DNA of 28,946 nt from Zygnema circumcarinatum (Eukaryota; Streptophyta; Zygnematophyceae; Zygnematales; Zygnemataceae). The DNA is taken from positions 2,813,210 to 2,842,155 of the forward strand of contig CM074814.1 of assembly GCA_037447605.1 (NCBI GenBank), given 5' to 3'. Shown piece after piece: positions 9,000 to 18,289 of the stretch. How positions within the stretch are numbered: the first letter of the stretch is position 1; each line of letters begins with the position of its first letter. Both the position numbers and the translations under genes were made by a program. A model generated the notes under the pieces. It worked only from the letters and a program-made list of their open reading frames with translations, did not search any database and had not been told where the DNA came from.

Positions 9000-10339
9000 T
9001 CTCCCCCAATCTCTCTCTATCTCCTTCTCTCTCTATCTCTCTCTCTCCCCCTCTCCCAATTTTTTTTCCAAGATTTCTCTCTTCCCAGTCTCTCTCTCTC
9101 TCCCTCTCCCGCTCGTGTCTCTCTCTCTCTCTCTCTCTCTCCCCCGTCTCTCTCGTCTCTCTTCCTCTCCCTCGTATCTCTCCCTCTCCCGTCTCTCTCT
9201 CTCTCTCCCTCTCCCTCTCCCTCTCGTATCCCTCTCCCTCGCGTCTCTCTCTCCCTTTCTCCCTCAGCTCGTCCCCGCACGCATTCTTGCAAGGCCGCTC
9301 AAGCCGAGCGCCTTTATGTAAGAATCCAGACGACATAGAACCTCACAAATCCCGTTCCTGTTTGGAATCCGTTGAACTGCGGCTAAGTCATTTGTCGGGA
9401 AAATAACCAATCACGGCTAACCACGTGTCAATAAATCTGACATGGCGATCACTGATTGGTACACGTGGAAATGAAGTCAAGGCCCGTCCTGGAATCTGGA
9501 TGGCCCTTCGGACCATGTCAGCCTTGGATGGTTCCGGCCACGTAATTTCGGGCAGGTTGAGCTGCCCGTCGTTTCCGGTTATGGAAAAGAAGATAATTTC
9601 ACACGGGCAGAAACAAAAATAAAATATTTCCTCCTGACCGGCTGTTCGGTCCATCAAATGTTTACCTGTGACCCAATAGAAGGGTTCAGGGTTCGGTTTT
9701 TGGGCAGGTTAAAATAAAGTTTGGAAAACATTTTCAACGAAAGTTTTTCTTGTCACGTGGGTGCTGACGAGGAAAACGGATTTCTCCATTTTGTCTTTTT
9801 GCGCAGGCGCTTCGAGAAACACGTCACTTTGGACACGTCGGATATTTCAAGCCAATCAGAGACGGCCATGGTCGGTCCCGTTTGTCTGTATCGAAACATC
9901 TGTCAATGCCGAACCAGCACCAAACCAAACCCATACCTGTCAATTTGTCGAACCTGCTTCGAGGAGCCTCGGAACCAATGGAATGGAAGAAAACATAGGT
10001 TCGGTTTAGGTCCGGAAACGTCCATCGGTATATTTTTGTCTTTTCTCCAGGTGTCGGCCCTTTTTGCCTCGGATCACGTGGTCCAATTTGGGGCGACCCG
10101 GGGGAGGGCGCACCTGGGGAGGGCCGTAGCCGTTACTTTTCCGGAAGTGTTCACATTATGTCGGTGACAACGACGCTGGAAAAAGAGAGGGGCAAGTGAG
10201 AACGGAGCCGATCGAAGGCTCAAGGAAATTGCCGTTGTATTTCGATGGCACCAGCAATGCAGGGGGGCGTATGTGGCGAGCTCTGATTGCGTTCTGCGTC
10301 CAATGGAAGGTTTTCAGCCCCAATGTTGAGCCAAGGATT
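9000..10339. promoter_or_regulatory. Upstream region of the DRM1/ARP gene with four G-boxes
   Basis: CACGTG occurs at 9422-9427, 9462-9467, 9754-9759 and 10075-10080, the first two near CCAATCA/GATTGGT (CCAAT-type) words. Bases 9003-9265 are a CT-rich tract that may be the 5' leader or lie close to the transcription start. No coding frame here carries a recognised domain. Confidence 0.5.
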
Positions 10340-10421
10340 GCAAACGCAAACGCAAATGCAAATGCAAATGCAAATGCAAATGCAAATGCAAATGCAAATG
10401 CAAATGCAAATGCAAATGCAA
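10340..10421. repeat. GCAAAT hexanucleotide microsatellite
   Basis: Two GCAAAC units are followed by about eleven GCAAAT units, ending in a C/T-rich stretch. It lies in the spacer between the DRM1/ARP promoter and the 3' end of the UBA2-like gene. The poly-Asn-Ala and Met-Gln frames it produces are not genes. Confidence 0.9.
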
Positions 10422-11168
10422 TTTCCGCCCCCTCCCCCCCCTCCCCCCCCTTCTTTTTCTTTCGAGGACTGCAGATAGCTCGGTGGAAAGCAGAGAAGAT
10501 GAGTGAGAGATAGAGAGAATAAGAAACAGAGAGGAAAGCAGAGTCTACAAGAAGCTCAATTTCCAAACGTCTTTGCCTCACCGGACAATTGTGATGGAGC
10601 TTTTAGGACTTTTAGGTCGTCAGTTCATGTGGTATAAGTTCATGACTCATGTAGGTGATGCGAGTCTCGACTGCTTTTTCGTTTCGTCCCTGGGCACGAG
10701 GAAACTGAGCGGTTCGTTTTAAAGGCTTTCTGATCTCACTAGTTTACAGAGAAGCCTCTGTCGGACAGATCTGTCCCCCAGAAGGAGCCTCCCTCAGTCT
10801 CGCTTTACATACTGTAGGAAGACAGCCGAGGGGGACGAAAGCATAAAAAACAAGCTCAAAAAAGAGAAGAACAGTAGCACTCTTCATTGGCAAAACCCTA
10901 AAATAGATCCATTCCATAGACTATACAGTTGGAGACAATGCTTATGACCGACCAACATTTGACTATAAATTAAAAAGTTTCAACCTTAGGGCATTTAAGT
11001 TTGATAAAGTTCCATTTGTTCTGTCCAGGCGCGGTTCCATACACAAAGCTCCCGTCACCTCAGCCACAGCCATCCATCCGTTCTCTTCCGATCCTTCCAT
11101 CAAGAAATTTTTGGCAGTACATTTATCACAGCAAAAGTAAGACAATTTAAAGGCCTCCCTGATAGTAT
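10422..11168. other. 3' UTR and downstream spacer of the UBA2-like gene
   Basis: This follows the minus-strand stop at 11169. No gene is recognised. The frame that continues beyond the stop in another phase has no family features. It probably includes the 3' UTR of the UBA2-like transcript. Confidence 0.4.
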
Positions 11169-14100
11169 CTAAGATGTACCCGTGAAGTACAACGGCATTG
11201 TTCCCGCAGTAGGAGCCCCCCCAACTCCAGGAGTACCCACCCCCGTCCCAACTCCCATAGTAGATGTCATCTGGGTGGCTTGGTATGGCTGCGCAGCGTA
11301 TGTGTATTGCTGCTGCATGGGTGATAGGGCGGATGCAGTAGTGTACTGAGGGGTTCCAGTCATGCCTGCGTAGGTGGGCTGAGGCGTGCTGTATGCAGTC
11401 ATGCCTGCTGGGCTTCCATATGTCATCCCAACAGCAGGAGTCGACGGCGCCACCTGCGGTCTGTAGGCGTTCATGTTTCCAACCGGTTGATTCATAGTGG
11501 TGTAAGTCGCTCCGTAGTTCGGTTGCATGGTCTGTTGCATAGAAGTGACCGGCTGCGCTTGTTGAAGCATGGGAGATTGCACGGAAACAGTAGCAGCTGC
11601 CACATGAAACACGCGTAACACCCACCCGACCATCAGTCATAAAAACAGGAACACAAATTTAATAACTGACTAGCTTTCGCAGACAGGGAAGTGGGAAAGA
11701 GAGGAGAAGTAATTGATTTGACGTACCAGCTGCTTGCTGAGCGGCTTTTTCTCTTTGCCCCTCTGCAGCAACCTTCACGACCATTTGGCGGCCCTGCAAC
11801 AGCAAAGAAAAAACACGCAAGCGATTAAGCAACCGAATAGGAAGGAGGTGCCACAATCAGAGTGGCCTAGAATGTTCAAGAAGATTAGCATTCAGTCCCT
11901 ATAGAAGAGATCCCCAGCATTCCAATAACGCTGACACTGCTGGCCACGAAGAAGTCATTCCAACCGCCATTTGCCTAATTCACATTGTGCTAAATGATCA
12001 TAGGAAGCGGCCTTACATCGATGGTTTTGTTAGGATCAGCAACAGCTCGCTTCGCACCTTCCACTGTTTTAAAAGTGACGAAAGCAAAGCCCCTGCAACA
12101 GGTACATCTTCATTCACCTGGTAAGTGAATGTAAGCATAAAACAAAGTTGATGCACACAACAATAACGCCCAGCAGCATACATCAGAGTCACTTTCACAC
12201 CCTAAACTTAGAGCAACCCAAGGCTTCAGTACCAATCAACATCTCCAAACGTAAAACAAAACATGACTTGCTCACCGAGATTTATTTGTGTTTTTGTCAT
12301 ATGCAACAGCTCCCTCTTCGATTTCACCATATTGGGCGAAATAGTTTAGGAGGGTTTCACTGGTTGTCTCATATGAAAGGCTACCGACATACAGTTTCCT
12401 TTGTGACTGGTCTGCAGAAGATGCTACCGGGGCACTGCTGCCTTGAGCAGCTAAGTTGCAAACAGTCATACGGCCCTGGACAATAAGAACACATGGAGTT
12501 CAGGAACTGCGAGACATCAAAGTTGTACCCCACACAGGCGACTACAGACCAACATGTTTCATTGCAACGGTGAAAACCACTACGCTCGAAATCTATACAA
12601 CATCAAAATGCTGTGAAATGAGGAACAAAAAAGACGAGCTTATAAAACCCAGCAACAAACTCACATCAATGCGTTTGCTGGGTTCTCGCAAGGCTCGATA
12701 TGCAGCGTCCATGTGCTTAAAAGTGATGAAACCAAAGCCACGAGACTTGCCAGTACTCTTATCAGTAATGACTGCTCCTTCTTCGATCTCTCCATACTGA
12801 GCAAAAGCCTGCACAAGACAAAACTCCACAAACGTTCTGATTATTTCTACAAATGTCAGAGGCCAGCAAAGTACTAGACTTGAAAAACGTCTAAGGGTAA
12901 CACTGGGTGGGCAGAAGCTGTGGTCGATCCTTTACTGACTAAGAACACCAAAATGACGGGTCAAAAACTCAACGACTCCCCCAGAACACCATACCACAGA
13001 TCTCAACACTCTGAGACCACGAAGTAAGGAAGAATACAAGGAAAAGTGAAGGCTTTCAAAAGACAAAATGGAGACAGCCGTAACAGGTAAGCCTCAAGGC
13101 AAGCACTCACTTCCCGCAGAGTCACTGTGGTGGTCTCCCAAGCCAGGCCACGCACAAACAGCTTCCGATGCGCAGGGTCCTTGCTGGCAACCTCATTAAT
13201 CTCTTCAGCAACCATAGCATAATGTACCCCACTGTCATCACCACTCGCCGTTGCCCGCCATATCCGCCCAAAGACCCACAAATTTGCATACACACGAGTC
13301 AATCCAGGCAGACAAGCAGCTCTTGCATGCCTTCAACTTCCTGCATCCCTGCATGTTCTGACATCCCTCTCCTGTTGTATCAGCATAGCATTACAGTCAA
13401 AAAAAATTCGGACAATCACACCGAAGGCAGACTTCAGTGCTCCAACCATGCCAGTTTCAAAAAAACAGGGGAGGCATCAAAAGGAGCCATCAGCTTAATA
13501 GTATACTTTCCACGGTCAAACAGTCACTAACCAACAATTAACCAGCAAGTTAACCTAGCCCAGAATGGCCCCAGCCAGACGCATGCCCAACCGCCACTAT
13601 TCAGACTAAGTACTCACCAACCTAATACGCAAAATACAGATTTATGGAAATACCGTATGTTACTTCATTTAATGACAAAAATATTCAATGGTTCCCTTGA
13701 CCAGATTGTAGCTTTGTGGAATGTTGCAAAGACACATCGGACTAGAGGGACCTGATGCCGTGCATACAGGCCTTTCATAGTCTACAGCATGCAGGATTGC
13801 TGCCATGCAAGTAAACGAATAAAGCTTTTCTGTTTCCAGTAACCAAGCAGGGAAAACCCTTTTCTCTCCTTCCTCCCAAGCAGGGATGAACTACCCTTCT
13901 ATCAAACAGAAGCAAATCCTAGAAAACATTTGTTCGGACAGTTTCATAAGGTTGGGTGGGTGAATAAGAAACTAATCGAGAAACTCGAGACTGAAAGTTA
14001 GAGAAACCAGCAAAGGGAGTCAAACGAAGTCAAACAAAATCCATACCTTCACTTGACAAGAGAGTTCCGTTCAACAAACACAACAAAGTGAGGAATAGAC

Positions 14101-14387
14101 CTCTCTAGATAGACCGAAACTAACTCGTTCTAAACACAAAAAACACAGCAACAGATACAGACTAAGGCAGGAAAGGAAGATTCCATGCACGCTGCTGCTG
14201 CTGTTGCTTCAAGAGGGGTTGCAAGTGGCTTAGTCACACACGCGTTGGCCAGCAGGTCAACCAACTGCTCCTTTGTGAGGGGTTCCAGCAGCTTCTTGAG
14301 CTCATCCTTGGAGAGGGCTCCTGCAGACCCCTCCGCCCCGTTAGCGCCGTCCTCGAACTTCCTCTTCTTCTCGTCGGGGAGTTCCAT
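11169..14387 (-). CDS. UBA2-like hnRNP with two RNA-recognition motifs
   Basis: Join on the minus strand: 14387-14242, 13231-13111, 12808-12665, 12475-12276, 12092-12017, 11793-11727, 11596-11169; all GT-AG and in phase, 393 residues. The N-terminus has a KKRKFED basic patch, then [20 protein letters not shown]. This and [20 protein letters not shown] are typical of plant UBP1-associated proteins 2 (UBA2). RRM1 spans about 72-145 (RNP2 LFVRGL 73-78, RNP1 [10 protein letters not shown] 110-119). RRM2 spans about 164-238 (RNP2 LYVGSL 165-170, RNP1 [10 protein letters not shown] 202-211). The rest is Gln/Thr/Met/Pro/Gly-rich and disordered. UBA2 proteins are nuclear, bind U-rich RNA and affect mRNA stability, with ABA-linked relocalisation in Arabidopsis. 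The start ATG precedes the acidic-basic N-terminus; an upstream in-frame ATG at 14615 would add a leader of low-complexity residues and is less likely. Confidence 0.92.
13232..14241 (-). other. Intron 1 of the UBA2-like gene
   Basis: A 1010-base intron with donor GTGTGT and acceptor GACAG, placed by the family sequence [16 protein letters not shown]. Nothing else was recognised in it. UBA2-type genes often have a long first intron that may carry regulatory sequence. Confidence 0.6.
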
Positions 14388-14614
14388 GATTTCAAAAATC
14401 ACGGAATCGTCTCCCCGCTCTTCCCACCGCTCGCTGTCGAACTCAACCTCCACTTCTTCCCCTTTGAATTCTCTACTTTTTTTTATCGTTTCTCTTCCTT
14501 GATTCTCACGCCCCCACTTCTTCCTCTTCCTCTTCTCTTCTCCGCCCCCTCTTGAGCCGCAACAAGAGGCCTGCTCCTGCTTGCAAGAATCTGCTCGCCC
14601 CCTCAGCACCTCCA

Positions 14615-14654
14615 AAACCCTAAAATTGCTGCTTCCAAAACCCTAAACCCTAAA
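14615..14654. promoter_or_regulatory. Telo-box cluster (AAACCCTAA) upstream of the UBA2-like gene
   Basis: AAACCCTAA occurs at 14615-14623 and again in an overlapping double copy at about 14638-14654, roughly 230-270 bp upstream of the ATG at 14387. Plant telo-boxes are common near start sites of translation-related and growth-related genes. Confidence 0.6.
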
Positions 14655-15462
14655 ACTTCCAACGACCTGGAAGCGAAACAGCCTACAACTGGCGGCGGCG
14701 ACCGATTTAGGAGACGGGCAGGGTCCGCTGGCAGGGCAGGGAAGGGTTTAACGAAAGCGACGGACGGAGATCGCCGAGCGCACGATCGAGCGCGGAGAGC
14801 CGTTCGAGCAGCTCCGAGCAGGGTTTAGCTAGACCTCCAAGAGTAATCTTCGAATGGGAGTTTGCCACGTGGACAAAAGTATGCACGTGGCGGTTCGTTA
14901 TTGGACAATATTTCCATAAGCACACATTATTGTCATGGGCGTCCTCTCTTCTAGGAACGTATTGAACAAAACATTGCATGTAGTAAAACCCAATTTGCAC
15001 CAAAAAGTGACAATGTTTGGCACCATGTTGTTGTTCAACATTGTAAGAATTGAAGGATGCATGGATGCTTAGGCTAGGCCAGCTAGGTACAATGTACATA
15101 TGCTTGTGGCTGACTAAGATGACTAAGATGTGGACTATCTCTATTGTTGACTAACCACATTCTTGCCATAAACGCACCCGCCAATGTGTTGAAGCTCGAG
15201 TCGACTAAGTTTTGGTCAGACAGTGGTTAACCACCACCTAAAAGTTGGGCCTGGAAGCAGACCAGCTCATAGCCCTTTTCTTTCATCGTGAGGTCCTTTG
15301 TGAGCGGTTGGCTCCTCGTGGCTTCCCATGTTGCTACTTTAGTCCATGCTTTAGTCCATGGCCATGTCCATGTCCCCTTCATGGCACTGCCATGGTAAGA
15401 CCACTGGCAAATTTTATTCTATTCACAGTTGAGTTTGATTTCCCTGGCTAAAAGGTTTTCTT
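14655..15462. promoter_or_regulatory. Spacer upstream of the UBA2-like gene, with two G-boxes
   Basis: CACGTG occurs at 14866-14871 and 14884-14889, about 480-500 bp upstream of the UBA2-like start. Bases 14950-15240 and 15241-15430 show no coding signal. CCATG-type words recur at 15340-15393. The 3' UTR of the next minus-strand gene must also lie here. Confidence 0.45.
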
Positions 15463-15516
15463 TTAGGGTTTATTTTCCCTGGCTGAAAGGTTTTCTTTTA
15501 GGGTTTGCTTTCCCTG
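15431..15516 (-). repeat. 35-bp tandem repeat forming the C-terminus and stop
   Basis: Two full 35-base copies (15516-15482 and 15481-15447) and a partial third (15446-15431) start with CAGGGAAA on the minus strand and contain AAACCCTAAA. The first copy is read as QGKQTLKENLSA. Because 35 is not a multiple of three, the second copy is read in another frame, and its CCCTAA word gives the TAA stop at 15465-15463. Confidence 0.85.
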
Positions 15517-17298
15517 GCTTAACTTCTTCACAGTGCTGAGATCAAGGAGCCCTTTGGCGCCCCATCCTCGAACCCCTTCCGGAACCGACGGCCGAAAGCT
15601 CACATAGAGAGGATAGGCTTCTGCACCGATGGCCTCTCGGGGATACGCCGCTGCTAACGCTCGCAATGAGCCTGAAACAAAACGAATCAAAACTGATATA
15701 AGAATGCAGGAACAGCCACCAACCCTAAAATGACAGAAACGAGAAACTTACTCTTATGCTCATGTCCGTCTGTTTATTCGTTAGTTTGATCTATGATAAA
15801 AACTGGAATGTCGATGTGAAAGCGGAAAATGCTGGACCTTCTCTGTACCTTTCACTTGTTCCAAATGTGGCCCAAAAGCTTTTCGGAGATAAGCTTCCAC
15901 GGGGCGGGCCTGGATGGGCTTTCCATTTTGCACAGCAAAAAGTTTTCCATCTGGTGAACGAATTCCAGAAATTTTTGTTCCAAAAACCTGTGCATGCGCA
16001 GATAGCATTTCATCAAAGAGGTGATCTCTCCTCCTACTCTCACTCCCTCACTCTTGCTCCCACTCCCTCACTCTTGCTCCCACTCCCTCACTCTTGCTCC
16101 CACTCCCTCACTCTTGCCCCCACTCCTTCACTCTTGCTCCCACTCGTACTCTCTCCCTCCCTTTTTCCAATTCATCTTCTCCCACACCTCTCTCCTCCCT
16201 CCCTTTGGCTCATCCCTCCTTTCACCTGATCCCTCTCTCTTCGCCCCCCTGTCTCTCACTCTCACTGATCGCATTCTCTCCATCTCAATCTCTCTTTCTT
16301 CGACACCCTCACTACTTTCGAAAAGTAGACAGTTGTTTTTAAATTCTACAAACAAATTGCTATAATAATCCTTAAAGTACCTACCAAGCTCCTCCAGCTT
16401 AAAGACTCTTAAGGTCCGCGGCTTCTACGGTTTTGCAATCTCTAGGGTTCCTAAACTAAAAGTACGATGTGCTTGACTTTAAAAAAGGTACACTTCAATA
16501 AAATCTCACCTGCACCTTCTCAAATTTCTCCCTCTTTCTCCTCTTCTCCTCCTCCTCCTCCTCATCGGCCTCTTCATACAACCCTAATCTTTTTCCCTTT
16601 GCATGTGCATACAAGCCGGCGATCGCTCTCCCAAAACTCAGCCCTTCCTCGAAAGACATTCCTTCTCTTTCAGCCACAATTGCAACCCATAGAGTCAAAA
16701 CAGGAGCTCTATTCACAAGAATCTTAACATCGCCTTCGTCTTTCTCGTGCAATTTTTCATATTCTTCTTCCCCACTCGCATCTGTCGGCTGCTCATGTTT
16801 CTCTTCAACGGCAAGACTCTTTGGCTCCTTCACCTTCTGGGGCTTTCCTTGTGGGGTTTTACCTCCCTTCTTAGATTCTTGGGTGTCTTTAACTCGACTT
16901 CGTTTTGTTCGAGACAAACCTTCTCCTTCTTGGGTAGATGAGTCTATGTTTTTCTCAGATTCCTTATCAGAATCTGGAGGAGCATTGCCCCTCTTCCACT
17001 TACCTCGCCCTTGCAAGTAAAGAAAGGTATAGGCATGGCAAGAATTTGCTTCAAAAAGTGGGTAAGGAAAGGAACAAGGACAATGAAAAAAAGTAAGAAA
17101 CACAAACATGCAGAAATTCGCCAACCTTGGTCCAGAAATTAAACTTTTTTATCGCTACAGGCAACATTACATAATCCTTTACAAAAAATAAACGATTTCT
17201 CAACAATCCTTTCAGGAATTGAAATTGAAGATCGACCAAATTCAGCCATAAGGATGAAACATTTCAATTTTTTGAAAGTATGAAATACCTGCCACCAT
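15463..17298 (-). CDS. Uncharacterised protein resembling a bacterial APVLTLWxAxVAER / RGWGAKG family
   Basis: Join on the minus strand: 17298-17289, 17009-16510, 15987-15849, 15671-15463; GT-AG and in phase, 285 residues. The first coding exon is only ATG GTG GCA G, chosen because it supplies a Met in phase with GRGKWKRG. Residues 10-95 are Lys/Glu/Ser-rich and disordered. Block 1 (about 100-148) is NRAPVLTLWVAIVAEREG followed by EEGLSFGRAIAGLYAHAKGKRLG. An acidic/basic run (EEADEEEEEEKRRKR) follows. Block 2 (171-216) is VFGTKISGIRSPDGKLFAVQNGKPI and PVEAYLRKAFGPHLEQVK. Block 3 (217-264) is AYPLYVSFRPSVPEGVRGWGAKGLLDLSTVKKL. I recall bacterial uncharacterised proteins with the same three blocks in the same order; that is memory, not a search. 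The function is unknown, and no catalytic motif is evident. The last 19 residues and the stop come from a 35-base tandem repeat. Confidence 0.8.
16032..16147. repeat. 20-bp minisatellite, about 5.5 copies
   Basis: The unit ACTCTTGCTCCCACTCCCTC is repeated head to tail with minor variants, inside intron 2 (16509-15988) of the minus-strand gene. No spacers separate the units, so it is not a CRISPR. CT-rich sequence continues to about 16320. Confidence 0.9.
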
Positions 17299-18289
17299 CT
17301 TCAGAACTATAAGTCGCCGCTCCCACTCCCTCTACCCCCCTCCTCTCTCTCTTCTCTCTACCTGCTTTCTGTTTGTACTTCTCCTGCTCTATCTTCTCTC
17401 TCCCCTCCCTCTCGCTCTCCTCCACCTTCCTGATTGTTATTCTCTTGTTCTATCTTCTTCCTCTTCTCCTCTCCCTCTCCTCTCTCCCCCACCCTCTCGC
17501 CCTCCCCTCCACTCTCTCTCTCTTTTCCTCACTCTCTCCCTTCTTCTACTTCCGAGTTTCTCTCCTCTCACCCCCTCCCTTAAGCCTTCGCTCTCAGACT
17601 CTCCCTCTCCCTCTCCCTCTCGTCCTCCCCTCCACTCTCTCTTCCTCACTCTCTCCCTTCTTCTACTTCCGAGATTCTCTCCTCTCACCCCCTCCCTTAA
17701 GCCTTCGCTCTCAGACTCTCCCTCTCCCTCTCCCTCTCCCTCTCCCTCTCCCTCTCCCTCTCCCTCTCCCACCTGCTACCTCTCCCCTCCTTCATGTCCG
17801 TCCATTAGGACATCTTAGACTTAAAAAATCGCTAGTAGCAATGAAGTAAAAACTTCTGTAAATCTGATACCAAAACGAGCACTGGGGCCACCACGATCGA
17901 CCTGCAAAGGAGCATATTCCGTATATAAAAAACCTTTTTAATACTTCTGAAGGAAAATCTTTCGTTCGAAATAAATCTCTCCCCTCGGCCCCTCCCCCTC
18001 TCGCCCACTGCCTGCCTGCATGCATGCATGCCTTTCCCCAAATTCAACAAGCCATCAAAGTCAACGAAGTCAACGACCAGCTTCTGCGAATGAAAGCCTA
18101 TTTCGTCGTCAGCGCGTCAAATGAAATTCGGACGCACTTTTTGTGTTCTTGAAGAGGATCGCTCCCCTCTGCGAACAAATTGAGAGGGAAAGGTCAGTAA
18201 ATAAATATTAAAATCAGGCGAAAGCTTATTAGGAGGAGGAGAAATAAAATTTAAAATTTTAGGGATCATTTTGGCATCGAAAAGAAGGG
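17299..18289. promoter_or_regulatory. Shared region between two divergent genes
   Basis: It separates the minus-strand gene starting at 17298 from the plus-strand ZnF-UBP gene starting at 18290. Bases 17330-17790 are CT-rich and include a 117-bp tandem duplication. Bases 17800-18289 are of normal complexity and must hold the promoter or 5' UTR of the ZnF-UBP gene. A minus-strand frame at 18025-17792 has no recognised family. Confidence 0.45.
17500..17775. repeat. 117-bp tandem duplication plus (CTCCCT)n
   Basis: TTCTTCTACTTCCGAG begins at 17541 and again at 17658, and the intervening sequence matches closely, giving a period of 117 bases. A (CTCCCT)n microsatellite follows at about 17717-17770. 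Confidence 0.8.

Noticed and set aside
8808-9338. 176-residue plus-strand ORF
   Set aside because: It is antisense to exon 1 of the DRM1/ARP gene, then runs through a CT tract.
10196-10513. ORFs with poly-Asn-Ala or poly-Met-Gln
   Set aside because: These are translations of the GCAAAT microsatellite.
16032-16147. Regular repeats that could suggest a CRISPR array
   Set aside because: The units are directly adjacent with no unique spacers, and the setting is a plant intron.
17051-17239. Normal-composition minus-strand ORF (VDLQFQFLKGLLRNRLFFVKDY...) as a possible exon upstream of 17009
   Set aside because: It lacks a good donor in the right phase; the ATG GTG GCA G exon joins cleanly. It is treated as intron 1.
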